Below are positions 22,936-34,904 of a DNA stretch of 64,000 nt, in pieces. Within the stretch, counting starts at the first letter, position 1. The number at the start of each line of letters is the position of its first letter. This DNA comes from Gigaspora margarita (taxonomy: Eukaryota > Glomeromycota > Glomeromycetes > Diversisporales > Gigasporaceae): the NCBI GenBank assembly GCA_009809945.1, contig WTPW01000335.1, positions 86,881-150,880 on the forward strand, in the 5' to 3' direction. Under the pieces are notes generated by a model that was given only the letters and a program-made list of their open reading frames with translations, searched no databases and had not been told where the DNA came from. Made by a program: the position numbers and the translations under genes.

Positions 22936-23072
22936 TATAGAAGAAATTTATAGGTTAGAAAAAATATCGCCTAATTTACATTTATATTTACATATATATG
23001 AATGCAATATGGACTATGGGCCACTATATGCATTTTGGTGCTTTAGTTATGAATGGATGAATAGTTTATTAG
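22936..23072 (+). pseudogene. Tnp2-like transposase, segment 4
   Basis: IEEIYRLEKISPNLHLYLHI, ECNMDYGPLYAFWCFSYEWM and NSLLG, followed directly by a GTAAGT donor at 23073-23078. The DYGPLYAFWCFxxE block is the most recognisable C-terminal landmark of this family. No following exon could be joined. Confidence 0.75.
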
Positions 23073-23227
23073 GTAAGTTTGTATTTTTTGCATAGTTAAA
23101 AAAATATAGTATAGGTGACACCTTTTTTTTTTTTTTGGTGGTACCTATTTTAAATTAGTTAATTATTTATTAAGGTTATATTATTCAAATGGCCATATTA
23201 AACTACTGATAGCTTAATAGGATTTTA

Positions 23228-23295
23228 CAGTAGGGTACCATATTATTGTGAACACTTTTTAAAAATTTGTGTAGAGTTAATATAAATCATAATAT
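23228..23295. mobile_element. Solo end of the CAGTGGCCTACC mariner-like MITE
   Basis: CAGTAGGGTACCATATTATT and GTGAACACTTTTT match the left end of the complete element at 56257-57014. No right end is found; the foldback element abuts it. Confidence 0.6.
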
Positions 23296-24259
23296 CAGTC
23301 ATAGGACATGTCCTTAAAAAATGGTCCAAATGTTGTTTATAATAAAAATTATAATAAAAATATATGAATTTACTATAGATATGGATTAGAAGATTCTTTT
23401 AAATCTAATTTATTAACTTAAAATTAAATTTTTCAGGGTATAGAACAAGGGGAGAAGAAAAAATTGGGCTTAAAGATTGAATTAAAATTTTGCTGATTTT
23501 GCACAAAACGAAAATGTAACTTCACCAAAAGGAATACTTTTCGATTTTAAGATGATGTGTACATGTAAAATCATGCTCTGAACAACTTTACTTAGTCGAA
23601 GAAAGTAGGTTACCTTGTAAGAAAAATGGGTTTTCTATGTGCTAAATTTAAAATTTATCGTATTTCATAATACAACTTTTTTTTCTTATTAGATAACCTA
23701 CTTTGGGCTCTTAAGCAAAGTTGTTCGGCATGTAATTTTACATTACATTTGAAATTGATTCGCGTTTACCCATTTTTCACTAGTAAAAGGTCCAAAAAAC
23801 GCGGATCAATTTCAAATGTGATTTAAATTATATGCCAAACAACTTTGCTTAAGAGCCCAAAGTAGGTTACCTAATAAGAAAAAAAAGTTGTATTATAAAA
23901 TACGATAAATTTTAACTTTAGCACATAGAAACCCCATTTTTCTTACAAGGTAACCTACTTTCTTCGACTAAGTAAAGTTGTTCAGAGCATGATTTTACAT
24001 GTACACATCATTTTAAAATCGAAAAGTATTCGCTTTTGGCGAAGTTACATTTTCGTTTTGTGCAAAATCAGCAAAATTTTAATTCAATCTTTAAGCCCAA
24101 TTTTTTCTTCTTCCCTTGTTCTATACCCCCGAAAAATTTAATTTTAAGTTAATAAGTTAGATTTAAAAAAATCTTCTAATCCATATCTATAGTAAATTCA
24201 TATGTTTTTATTATAATTTTTATTATAAACAGCAATTAAAAGGACATGTCCTATGACTG
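23296..24259. mobile_element. Complete foldback element, 964 bp, arms about 480 bp
   Basis: Starts CAGTCATAGGACATGTCC and ends GGACATGTCCTATGACTG. The two halves are reverse complements for nearly the whole length and meet near 23777 (TTTTTCACTAGTAAAAGG). The arms contain TAGAACAAGG, AAAACGAAAATGTAACTTC, GAACAACTTTACTTAG and GTAGGTTAC blocks on both sides. The loop is only a few tens of bases. No ORF is supported. It shares its ends with 14067-15123. Confidence 0.88.
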
Positions 24260-24351
24260 TTATGATCTATTATAAGATTTATAATACAAAAATTGATTTT
24301 TTGAAAATTTTTTGTTTTGTTAATTTGGTTCCTTTTCTCAGCACCTAGCCC

Positions 24352-24747
24352 ATATGGGTCATGGACTAGGAAAACCTGTCTTTGAAGAGGGTTTCCATTT
24401 TGAGAAAATGGCAATTATAGTTTGTATTACCTAAATTTTACCCCTGAATTTTTTGTTTATTTTTAGATATCAATTACTGAATAAACAATGTCATGTAATT
24501 ATGAAACACTGATTAACCAATCTAATTTAATTGAGTCACAAATCTTTGGTTGTAAATCTATTTTTAGAACATGGTTATTAAAAAATTGGTTTACATTCAA
24601 GTTAAAATATCTCGATAAATTATTATATTAACGTAGAGTAAAAAGTGAAATATATATAGATACAGACCGGAACTTTAATTTAAATCAAAAATCTCGAAAT
24701 TGATAAAAAAGTGTCAAAGACAGGTTTTCCTAGTCCATGACCCATAT
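24352..24747. mobile_element. Palindrome-ended MITE (TGGGTCATGGACTAGG)
   Basis: ATATGGGTCATGGACTAGG and AAAACCTGTCTTTGA at the left recur inverted at 24710-24747. About 300 bp of AT-rich DNA lies between. No clear duplication at the flanks. Confidence 0.65.
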
Positions 24748-24891
24748 CATATAGTCCTGGCTATATGTAGCCTATATTATGTATCTCAAAATTTTACTAG
24801 GGTAACCCCTGTTGTGTTACTAAGTAAAAATGCTTTTTTCATGATTTTACTCTAATCTTGCCAAAAACCCTAACTTTAACTTTAAAAGTTG

Positions 24892-25042
24892 TTATTAATC
24901 ATCTAATTATTTTTTATTAGAGGCCTACCCCCCTCCCCCCCTATTTAATATAAATTTGATCAAGTTCCTATATATAATTTTAACATTTTTTACCTCCTCC
25001 CCCCCTAAAAAATCACCTGATTTTTGTTACTCCCCTAATCCT
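24892..25042. mobile_element. C-rich MITE, copy 1
   Basis: ATTAGAGGCCTACCCCC, TTTGATCAAGTTCCTATATA, CCTAAAAAATCACCTGATTT and a CACTCCCCT-like end match copies at 40825-40970 and 42645-42798. Confidence 0.65.
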
Positions 25043-25910
25043 ATTTCTAATATAATTTTAATTTTAATATAAATTTAACTCTAATCTAATTTATATAGCT
25101 ACAAATTTTTTTATTTATTAATAGTACGACTATATATAGCCTATGATTACAAATAAATTAATTCTTTTTTTTTATTATTTATTTTTTTTTAATAATGTAT
25201 TTTTATTAAAATTTTTTTTATTAATTATTTTTTATTTCTTTTTTTTTTTTTACTTTTTTTAAAATTTTTTTTAATTTAATTTTTTTTTGTTTATTTTATT
25301 TTTATTTATTTTATTTACTGTATTTTTTTATTTTCAGATTTTTCTTTTATTTTTTTAAATTTTATGGTAATTTAATTTATTCTTAGATTTTCTTTTATTT
25401 TTTTTAAATTTTATGGTAATTTAATTTAATTTTTTTTTAATAATTTATTATTTTAATTTTTTTTTAATTTAATTATTTTTTTTATTATTAATAACTTAAT
25501 TTTAAATTTTTCGTTCATTCTTTATTTAGTTATTTATTTATTTTATTTATTTTTTTTTAATAATTTATTATTTTAATTTTTTTTAATTTAATTTTTTTTT
25601 TATTATTAATAACTTAATTTTAAATCTTTTGTTTATTCTTTATTTAGTTATTTATTTATATTATTTATTTTATTTATTTGTTTATTTAGTTAGATTTTTT
25701 ATAGACAGATGAGAATTAATAATAGGTGTATAGGTAGGAAAATGGATCTTTTCGAGTAGAAAAGTAGGTGGATGTGGTAAAAGGATGGAACAATGGATAG
25801 TTTTCAGGAGTAAGTATGCACATATACGCAATAGTGGAAATAAAATAACCAAAAATTTACTTTTATTCCTACTATAGCATATATGCACTAGTGCGACCCA
25901 TTATCCGTTT
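25043..25910. other. T-rich low-complexity DNA
   Basis: Long T tracts with a direct repeat of TTTAATTTAATT/TTATTATTAATAACTTAATT (about 25440-25650). No gene. 25690-25900 is less simple but shows no conserved frame. Confidence 0.6.
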
Positions 25911-26205
25911 TTCTATTTAAAAATTTATGGATATTTGGGCAATGACAAAAGGGGTAGCTTATTTTTAGAACAAAAAATTTTATTATTGTTTTGAACTGAA
26001 AAAAGTGAGATAGCTTATTTTCGAGTAAAACAAGTTTTTAGGTTTTTGGTCAAAACCAAGGGTTGCTTATTGTCAGAGTAGCTTATTTTCAGGAATATAC
26101 AGTACAAATATATTAACTATAAAGTTTTCATAGATCGGTTGTTTAAAGAAGTTTTGGTCCAAAGGATCGTTAAAATAAATTGGTATTAGTTTTTTTTTTT
26201 GATAA
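25911..26205. repeat. Fragments of AATAAGC-type MITE and retroposon 5' end
   Basis: 25930-26095 has repeated AGCTTATTTT(C/T)(A/G) words as in the TA-flanked MITEs at 35356 and 50490. 26120-26185 (AAAGTTTTCATAGATCGGTTG) matches the right ends of both 1.1 kb retroposon copies (22095 and 28015). A T-run at 26191-26200 may be the A-tail of the minus-strand LINE. Confidence 0.5.
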
Positions 26206-26229
26206 TCAAGGTTTTGTATTATTTTTTTT

Positions 26230-28078
26230 CTACCTTTGGCGATTCCACTATTAACTTTATTAGTTTTCAGTTTATACGAACAAGATTATACAAATTATAT
26301 ATACTAAATTATAAGAATGCCTCCACTTGGTGTCTATATAGATGCCCAAGAGTAACCTGCTACACTAGTGATAAACTACTAGGAGCTTTGTTAAACCACC
26401 AACACTATAAAAAGTGCACTCCCAATATAGGAAGTAAACTTCAATAGGTGTATGAAAATGATACTATAACTAAAAAGAAAATGAAAAATAAAAGATAAGA
26501 GAGAGCAACTAAAAAATTCAAAAAACTTCTGAAAGAAAAAAAAAGTAAAAATAAAAAAAAGAACCTTCTATTGAAGAAATAAAGAGTGAACAGATAAGTA
26601 ATAAAAATTATATAATACTGTACAGAAAAAAACTCTACCAAAGTATTATATGCACAGAAAAGAAGACTATACCTAAAAGAAAATTTTAGAAAGAAATTTT
26701 TATTCAGTATTTTCTCCAAAATACTTTGCACATATCATTCATTGTCACAGATCATAATTTAAAATGAAATCTATATTTTTTACTTAACCTACTAACCTTC
26801 TAAAACCCACTAATACTTGTTTATTATAACTTTTTTTAAAACTAAACCTTAACCCCTAACCCTAAAAATGCACCCCAAAAAAAATTTAGTTTTCAAGATT
26901 TTATCCCTTAGATTGTAGTAGGACACAGGCAAATTTGCCTGCGTTTTTGCACTTTTTTTGCTCTAATTTACTTTTTTTAAATATTAAGATAATTAAATAA
27001 AACCTTATACAATTATATTTGAAAATAAGGATTACTTTTTTGCAAAATTAGTTTTTATATTGTAAGAAAAAAATTTTAAGTTATATATAAGCTAAAAATA
27101 GATATCTTTAAGAAAAAAATTTTTTAAAAAATTTTATCACAATTTCTCTGTAATCTTATTTAGTTTTAGTTTTAAAGCTATAGTTCTTAAGACAATATTG
27201 TAGTTTATATAAAGGATGATAACTTTTATTATTGCAACTTTAATGATTTATTTGTAAAAATCAAGACTTGTATTAGAGGTAAAAGTTTTTTTTATAAACG
27301 GGAACATATAAAATTTAAGAAAATCTAAAGAAAAATTTTAATAGTAAAAATGCTAATACAAGAACTTTAAACTTTGATTATACTAAAGTTTTCTAATAAT
27401 TTTAAAAAATTTTTATAACAAAGTTACTAAAACAAAACTCAAAGAATATTTTTTACTTAGAAAAGGTATAGCTAAAATTAATATTTAAAATTTTATTAAA
27501 ATTTTATTAAAATTTTTAAAATATGCAGGCAAATTTGCCTGTGTTACAATCTAAGGGATACTATAATTTTATTTTAATCTGGATTTCATTTTAATCTGCC
27601 ATATTCATTATTTATTTGCAGGAACCAAAAACTACTCATGACTTGATTCGAATTAGATAGACGCATTCCAATTTGGATGAGGTAAACATTATCAATCTTT
27701 TGAAGGAGTAAGCTAATTTTTTCACTTTTTGATAAAAATTTCAAAAAAGCCAAAGAGAATATCAGGAGTACCAAAACTTGTAAAGAGCATAAGTTTTAGA
27801 CTTTGTAGAATAATATATCCAACCAAAAGTATGTTCTGCCTAGACTTCTACAACCTTTAACAAAAAATTTTAAGGCTGTTGCTCTACTATATCTTCTATA
27901 GTAACAAAGTCTTCTGCCCGGAGAGCCAAACCTACAAGGTAAGTTCTTTTTCATTTCTATTTCAGTTCTTCTCACATGCAATCTGAAACTCTGTATTCAA
28001 GCTGCTTCTGATAATAAAGTTTTTATAGGTTGGTAGTTTGGTTCAGAGGATTGTTGAAAAGAGATGATTATGATTACT
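26230..28078 (-). mobile_element. Non-autonomous retroposon, second copy, with nested MITE
   Basis: Bounded by a 23-base direct duplication (26206-26228 and 28079-28101; it contains CAAGGTTTTGTATTA). After subtracting the MITE at 26904-27558 its length is about 1.19 kb, close to the 1139 bp of the first copy. Homology with 21500-22130 is clear at 26600-26760 and 27590-28070. The left end carries the inverted tail motif TTGGCGATTCC and ACTTTATTAG. A plus frame NASTWCLYRCPRVTCYTSDK is present but unsupported in the other copy. Confidence 0.75.
26904..27558. mobile_element. TA-flanked MITE (CAGGCAAATTTGCCTG family), 655 bp
   Basis: Ends TCCCTTAGATTGTA and TACAATCTAAGGGA, each followed inward by CAGGCAAATTTGCCTG, itself a palindrome. 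TA on both sides. A diverged relative lies at 39231-39868. Confidence 0.8.
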
Positions 28079-28101
28079 TCAAGGTTTTGTATTATTTTTT
28101 T

Positions 28102-31100
28102 ATTTTTATTTTTTTTTTTATTCTTTGATGAGTTTACTAAAAACTTGTGAGTGAACAGAAGAATACTATGTTAAAAAAAAATTTACAAAATACTCAGTTC
28201 TAATTTTTATAAGCCTAATGCTACTTGGTTTCCTAAAAATCTAAGTGTACCCTTTTGCACTGTTTTTTTAACAAAACAGGTTTCAATAGTAACCTATTAG
28301 CGACCATATCAAAAGAGCTTTTTGTTCCTCTTGATGAAGCCTAACATCCTTTCTTATACCAACATTTTTATTTCTTTATGTTTCTCTAAAACCTTCTCCT
28401 TTTGTTTTCCATTACTTTCCTTTAGTTCTTTCATTGACTTCTTTTCTTTATACTTCTTTTTTTCTATTTTACGAATAGTCTTTTTTTTCTGTTTGTCTTT
28501 ACATGCAATGCCTATTTCTTCCTCCTGTCTGACAATGATCTTTCTAGATTATTTCGAAAAACTATTCCAGACTATATTTAAAATATTTTTAATGATTTGA
28601 TTTGTTAGTTTGTTGAAATGGAAATGCTTTTGAATTCTTTTCTGGGCTTTGTAACAGAACAAGCCCTTGTTTAGACCTATTCATGTACTAACAATTTCCT
28701 TGTGTTCTTTTTCAAAAACTAGTTGTGCTAACTTCTGTTTGATAGTCTTTTCTGAACATCTTTTAACAAATTGTTCCAGGCGATCTCGGCAGCTACTAAT
28801 TAAATACTTCACTATGAAGTTTTATAACTTACATATTTCGCTAAATGTTTGTACACTTCCTTTATATTTGCATTACAAGATAGCAATTTGGGCCCTCATA
28901 GAGATCTGGTCTTCTTTTATTTAGCGAGTCAAGCAGGTGAAGATTTTCTAACAAATACTTAATAATAAAACATGCTTTTTTATTTCTTCTAACTGTTGTA
29001 TCTCGCATTCTGGTTATCTCTTTAAGCTTCTTCCAGAAAAACAACTAGCTTTTGTTATTGTATCTGTCATCTTGTACTATACTAGACGCTATTTGTGATT
29101 GTTGCCATTCTGCACATATGTACATATTGTTTAATATTTTTATAAAAGCTTAAGAAGGTACCTTCATCAACCAATTTTTCCAATATAAGACACTTTGAAA
29201 TCTTAAATTTTTTTCTACATCTATTTGGATTTTTTCTGATACCATACAGACTTTTTTTGCAAGTTTATTCGCAAAGTCATTCTACTTGTTATTACTATGG
29301 CCCTTGATCTTGTTAAGCTCTAGGGTAATATCTTTTGTTTTAATCAGATCTACAATTTTTTTTACCAAAAGAAAATTGGACCTCTTTTGTACCTTGTTTG
29401 CTAATTCGAGAAAAAAACCTGCTTCAATTGCATGAATCGCTACCTCACCATCTGTGTATACTATAGCAGGACCCCGAAATATACATAGATAGGTCAGATT
29501 AATTATAGGGTTACCAAAAAAGGAAAGATCTGCAGAAAATACTTCAAAAATAAGCAAAAATTACTAAAAATAAAAAAGATCTGCATAAAAAACCTCAAAA
29601 ATAAGCAAACTCATACCTGACCTATCTATGTATATTTCGGGGTCCTACTATAGCTTCTAACAAGGTTGGAATTGTTAAGAGCATAGTCCATATTGCTACT
29701 AACTCTGCCTTTGTAGATGATAGCTATTGCGATATTCTAATCGACATTGTATCCAAAATTTCACTCTTTATATTACTTAATTGGACCTATCCTGCTCCCA
29801 TCATATAAAGAGTTCCGCTACTACTCATATTTTTCACCAAAGAATCATCTATATAAAAAAATAAATCTACTGTAATTTCTATTTAAATTTTTTCTAAAAC
29901 TATTTACTAAAAGATATTTTGTTTTATTCTCTAGCTTTTCTTTTAAAATTAACTCTATTTCAATACTATTTACAATTTTAATACTACTGAACACTTGCTC
30001 TTCTAACTCTATGTTAATTAATTTTTTCTTTTTTCTTATACCAGAAACCATATCTGAAGTTATCATAAATTTTCGTTTTTCTTTTTTTCTATAGTCTAGA
30101 GAGAACCTCTATGATATCTTCTTTTTTGATCCATCTTGTACATATATCTTTTTCTTTTTCTATATCAATTTGGCAACCTTCATATTTGGAGATGCAAATA
30201 TTGGTCATATCTTAAAGTTATTCGACCAAAATTCTAATTGCTTTAGTTAGACTTAAATACAACCCAATCTTTTACTCTTTGGTTCTCTGAGATAGAAACT
30301 GTTCTGAGTTTCAATGCTAGTGTATTAGGGTTTGGTATGTTAAGACTTGCTACCACTTCTCTTGTAGTTGGGTTTATGATTATTTTTTTTTCTATTTTAG
30401 CAAACCAATGAGCTTTTTTTCCTTGAAATAGAAGGCCTAAGACTTTTTTTAACTGTTGCCAAGTAATCAAAATCTTTCTTTTAGAATCAATTAATTGTTC
30501 TATATATGTTAAATTGAGCTTGTTTATGTGCTTGTATGATCGATAGAAGCATCTAGGTAACAAAAAGCTCCTAATTATCAGTGAATTTTTTTCTAGAGTA
30601 ATAATGTCTTCTGTGAGTGCTATTTTTAGATTTCTTTCTCTTGCTTTAAGAAAAATTAAACAATCTAGATTGCTTTTTTACAGTTTTTTCAAGATTACTA
30701 TGTCTGACTCACTAATAGATTTTTTGCTAATTGCTACTAAAAACTATTTTTGTATTATACGTTTCTTTGCTTTAGTTCTTACTGTTTAGTCTGTAAATAA
30801 GACTTGTTATCTGCTTTGTAAAAACTTTATCGCTAAGTTTCTTACAGTTACCTAGATTTTTGTATATAACTAGATAATTACTTATTGTATATACAAACTC
30901 TATTTTATTCTTCACCAGCCTTATGAAAGATTGATGAATTGCATCTAAAGCCCTCTTGAGAGATTAACTATTTGTAAAATATAGCTTAGCTTGGAAAGAA
31001 TACACATATCATTGATATATAAAAGTTGGTTAATTGATAGTTTTTTGTGATAAAGTGTTTTACAGAATTGCTATGTAATCTACTTCGCTTTTGCTTTGAT

Positions 31101-31906
31101 AAGCTTTTCGTTCCTTGTCTGGTTTAGCTATATGCCTAAAAACCACACTAAGGTATTTTTCTCTTTTGCTATAATTTTATTTTAAGATAATAAAATTAAC
31201 TTTTTCTCTCTTGAGTTAAAGACTACTAGCTTAGATTTTTGGGGGTTAATTTTAATGTCATTTATCTTGTAGAATTCCTTTGCAATCTTAACTATCACTT
31301 CTAGTTGTTGTTTATCACTAGCTACCTATATTGTATCATCCGCATATGCGATCGCTGCATATCAAGTTGAGTAACTATTGGGGTATACTTTATACTTCTC
31401 TGAGCTCAAATCATAACCCAGATTAGTTTCATTTTGTACATAACAAAGAAGCAGGTCGTAGAAAATTCTTTATACCAAGAATGATATTACTTCTCTTTAG
31501 TCTATTCTGTCTATAGCTCTAAAGCCAGTACTGAGCTCTAGAGCTATGATAATCTTTATTTGATGCTCTCCAAATAGGTCTAGAATAAAATTAATTGAGG
31601 TAGCTGGCAGCTTTAGATATACCAGAGCTCTTTTAGCATTACTAGCAAAACTGAGTCAAAGGCTTTTTGTATGTCTTGCAAAAGTATTCACAACTCCTTT
31701 TTCTTTTCCACTGCTTTTTCTATCATTGAGTTTAAGATGTATATAGGGGCCTTTGTCAAGCAACTAGGAAGTTCTGCAAAATTGTATCCTTTAAATACTA
31801 TGTTTTCTTTAAAAATCTTGAAAAGGTATAATGTGAAAATTTTTGTAATACACTTTCTGAAAGTTTCTAAAAGTGCGATGGGTCTTATATTATTAAGGTT
31901 ATAATA
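28102..31906 (-). pseudogene. LINE retrotransposon relic (RT, RNase H, basic C-terminus)
   Basis: Minus strand. The reverse transcriptase starts abruptly at 31906 with NIRPIALLETFRKC. Motif A DIQKAFDSV is near 31660, INFILDLFGEHQIKII near 31590, DQREVISFLVYRIFYDLLL near 31480, the catalytic AYADDT at 31337-31348, then KINPQKSKLVVFNS. A thumb-like part at 30563-30243 reads ITWQQLKKVLGLLFQGKKAH. RNase H spans about 29880-29282: YIDDSL, SSTKAELVAIW, VYTDGEVAI and KIKGHSNN, so the acidic residues are still visible. The C-terminal part (29044 to stop 28354) has RRNKKACFIIKYLLE, CRDRLEQFVKRCSEKTI and a lysine-rich tail. It would copy RNA into DNA at the nick (target-primed reverse transcription). 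It is dead from stops, frameshifts, 5' truncation and a MITE at 29468-29646. Confidence 0.82.
29468..29646. mobile_element. AGGACCCCGAA-family MITE, 179 bp
   Basis: Ends AGGACCCCGAAATATACA and TGTATATTTCGGGGTCCT are perfect inverses. The 8-bp duplication ACTATAGC (29460-29467, 29647-29654) is perfect. It sits in the RNase H part of the LINE between LLEAI and VYTDG. Confidence 0.92.
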
Positions 31907-32489
31907 GATGGCAGATATTCGATTTGATTGGCTTGAAAATCACTAGGTTATACAATATAAAAAAAATTTTTAAAGTAACTCTTACTATGAAAAACCATAT
32001 TGTCAATTGGCAACTCATAGTTTCATATAATAAAATTTTTTTAGAACATATTATTGTGTTCTTTAACTCTTTGTACATCTTTTGAGAAAAAAATCAGTAT
32101 AGATCAGTATCTCTAAAAAGTTTATTTAGAGAGCAAATTCAGGCAAGTAATACGGTATATAACGAATAAATTAATTGGGTATTAAACCTTTTTTTTGCTT
32201 CCAAATTCAATGATTTTTCTATTGACCCAAGCAACTAACAACATGGTAATAGTTTACCTAGTTTATATCTAGAACATTTTACCCATTTTTTATTTCGTGC
32301 TGTTCCGAATTTTTAATATATAAAGTATCTTGTTAAAGAGGTTTTGGTACTATTTTTAAGGCAGTATGGCTTGACGGATATTATAGGGCTTGATTACCAA
32401 AAGAATATATAGATGAATGCACAAATAAATGCTTGTTTTATTATTATTAAAGTGTAATAATCTTATTTATTCTAATTAATAATTTAGGT

Positions 32490-33515
32490 TAAAAATCTGG
32501 AGCGATTCTGCAATAGCGATTTATGAAATAATCAAGAGTCCAAAAAATAGTAACTACAGGATAGTTATGGAATATTCAAAGCAGAGAAGTCTCAGAAAAT
32601 TGTTAGATAGTAAATATGGTAAATTAAATTGGGCTTCTAAAGTAACTAACTTATATTACATAGCTAGAGGGCTTAATACAATTTATAAAGCTGATTTAGT
32701 GCACAAAGATTTTCATTCTAGCAATATTAGTTAATCATTCTTACATTACTGATTTTGGTTTATGTAAGCTAGGGTCACAAGACTCAAATTTTAAAGGACT
32801 TTTTGTGTACTTCCGTATATTGCTTCAGAAGTACAGTACTATACACAAATGATACTTAAAAATCAGATATTTATTCATTCAGAATAATTATATTAGAAGT
32901 TTTTACTGGAATTTTTTATTTCATGATATTCCACACAATGAAAAGCTAGCAACATGCATTTGTCTTGGCTATAGGCCCAAAATTAAATACAAAGCTCTTC
33001 AATTACTTTTGGATTTGATGAATAAATGCTTAGATGCAGAATCTTAAAGCAGACCAACTGCTAAAGAATTAGTTAATATGTTGTATTAATTTTTTTATGA
33101 TTTGGAAGATGAAGAAACTAAATAAGTTAAAAATATTAAAGACTTAAAACAAAAATTTCTTAACATATAATCAAATCAAATTGTACAATTCAAATCTACA
33201 AAATATTTATACAGGTTGATTTTTGAATATTTCAAAACTCCCTAAACCAGAAATAACACTTATATTTTTTAAATCTGTTAATATAGGATCTTTGCTAGAA
33301 AAATCACTCTTCAAGATTTTTCAACTAGACAAATTCAAACAAACTTAATATGTAATGGATTACGTTCTGAATTTGCTAAAGACACTCTTGAATACTACAT
33401 CAAATTAGCAAATAAATATATGGATACTGATCCTTCTAATAGACCATCTGCATCTTATATTCATGAATTAATAAAATGGTATAATTTAGTATATGGTGGT
33501 ATAGACCAGAATAAC
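32490..33515 (+). pseudogene. Protein kinase relic (tyrosine-kinase-like), left arm copy
   Basis: The frame reads RIVMEYSKQRSLRKLLDSKY, NLYYIARGLN, the catalytic loop VHKDFHSSNI, then after a frameshift SYITDFGLCKLGSQDSNFKG. It continues with ICLGYRPKIKY, LLLDLMNKCLDAES and SRPTAKELVNMLY. A second C-lobe piece at 33336-33515 reads NLICNGLRSEFAKDTLEYYI and SNRPSASYIHELIKWYN. The N-lobe with the ATP-binding lysine is not recognisable. This kinase family is massively expanded in glomeromycetes, as far as I know. Stops and frameshifts after HSSNI and at SES* mean it cannot make a kinase. Its inverted partner is at 44880-45845. Confidence 0.78.
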
Positions 33516-34285
33516 AGTTTTATTTACATATAAATCAGCCTTTACTTTATTGATTCAGTAGTTTATTAAATAAACTATAGAATCAATAAAGTAAAGACTG
33601 ATTTACATGTAATTAAAACTAATATTCTGGTCTAAGTTTGTTTGAATTTGCCTGGTCAGAAAATCTTGAAGAGTGATTTTTCTAGCAAAGGTCCCATAAA
33701 GTAAATGCAGGTAATGATATTTATTTCTCAAATTGAATTCAAACTGTAGTTTAGTATATTTATTTTAGTAATTCAACCCAGTTAATACATCAAATATGTT
33801 AAAGTTTTCGATGGTAAGTAATATTCAATTTACCAAATTTATTGCTTATTTTTATAGGCATGTTACAATAATTTAGCAATTTTTATATATATTTAAATAG
33901 AATTAAAGTATAGAGTGGGTTTAGTAACAAGAGTAGGGTTAGATAGTAGTGGAAAACTAATGCAAGAATTAGGATCATAATTAGATAATTATGTGGGTCT
34001 AGCTTAGACAATCATTGGAATGATTCTACCACATCACTAGTCTAGCTGGAGGTTAAGTTAGATAGTATCGCAGAATTAGTATAAGAGTTCGAGTTATATT
34101 AAAATAGTTATGTGGATCTTAGAAATTATGATTAGGATAGTGTTATATAACAAGGTAAAGTAGCATTTAAATTTGTATTAGATTGTAAAGCAAATATTTA
34201 TTATTAATAACATTCATGATATAATATAGTTTTGCACATTATATAAATAATATGAAACAGATATAAAATAAATACTATATATAAC

Positions 34286-34750
34286 GGTGGCGAACGTCAA
34301 GTCTTATTAGGAAACTGAAACACCGTGGGAAGACAGGGACCCAGGACATCAATGGATGGACTTAATATAGTAATTGGTGTAACAAACCCTGCAAGGCCGA
34401 ACTTGTTAGTTTGGATCTACGATTTGTATAACTGAAGTCACGAGACGTAGTGAAGATCAAGTCACGAACTTCTGGCGGCATTTTTCGGAGACCTGGCCGT
34501 GCTGGTTAGTGGGATTCGAAGTCCGAGGTTAAAACTTGGAACAATAAGACTAAATTAGGACTTGTGTCCTACTTAGCCAACTCTGAGCCGCAGGTGCATC
34601 ATGTATATGGTAGTCTGAGCTGCATAGTTTCGGTACAATTAGAAAATATAATTTATGCATGTAAATGTTGTAAATATATTTGAAAATTAATAAAGAAACT
34701 ACGAGCAGGTCTTGGTTGTAAAAACTCAAAAAAAAAAAAAAAAAAAAAAA
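34286..34750 (+). mobile_element. SINE-like retroposon with poly(A), 465 bp
   Basis: Perfect 15-bp duplication AATACTATATATAAC (34271-34285 and 34751-34765) and a 23-base A tail. AATAAAG lies 50 bases before the tail. The body is markedly more GC-rich than its surroundings. AGGGACCCAGGACATC and GAAGTCACGAGACGTA relate it to 59632-60008 and 57470-58130. The right arm of the duplication lacks it. Confidence 0.9.
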
Positions 34751-34904
34751 AATACTATATATAACTATAATAATATATAATATTATATTCTAACTAAAAC
34801 ATTAAAAAATTAAATAAATAAAAACTATACAAAACTTTGGGAATACATCATTTATTTTATAATTTATTTATTTATTATGTTATCCTATCATACTATATTT
34901 TGAA

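Noticed and set aside
26441..26731. 96-aa Phe/Tyr/Leu-rich minus-strand protein
   Set aside because: It is the complement of an A-rich tract inside the second retroposon copy.
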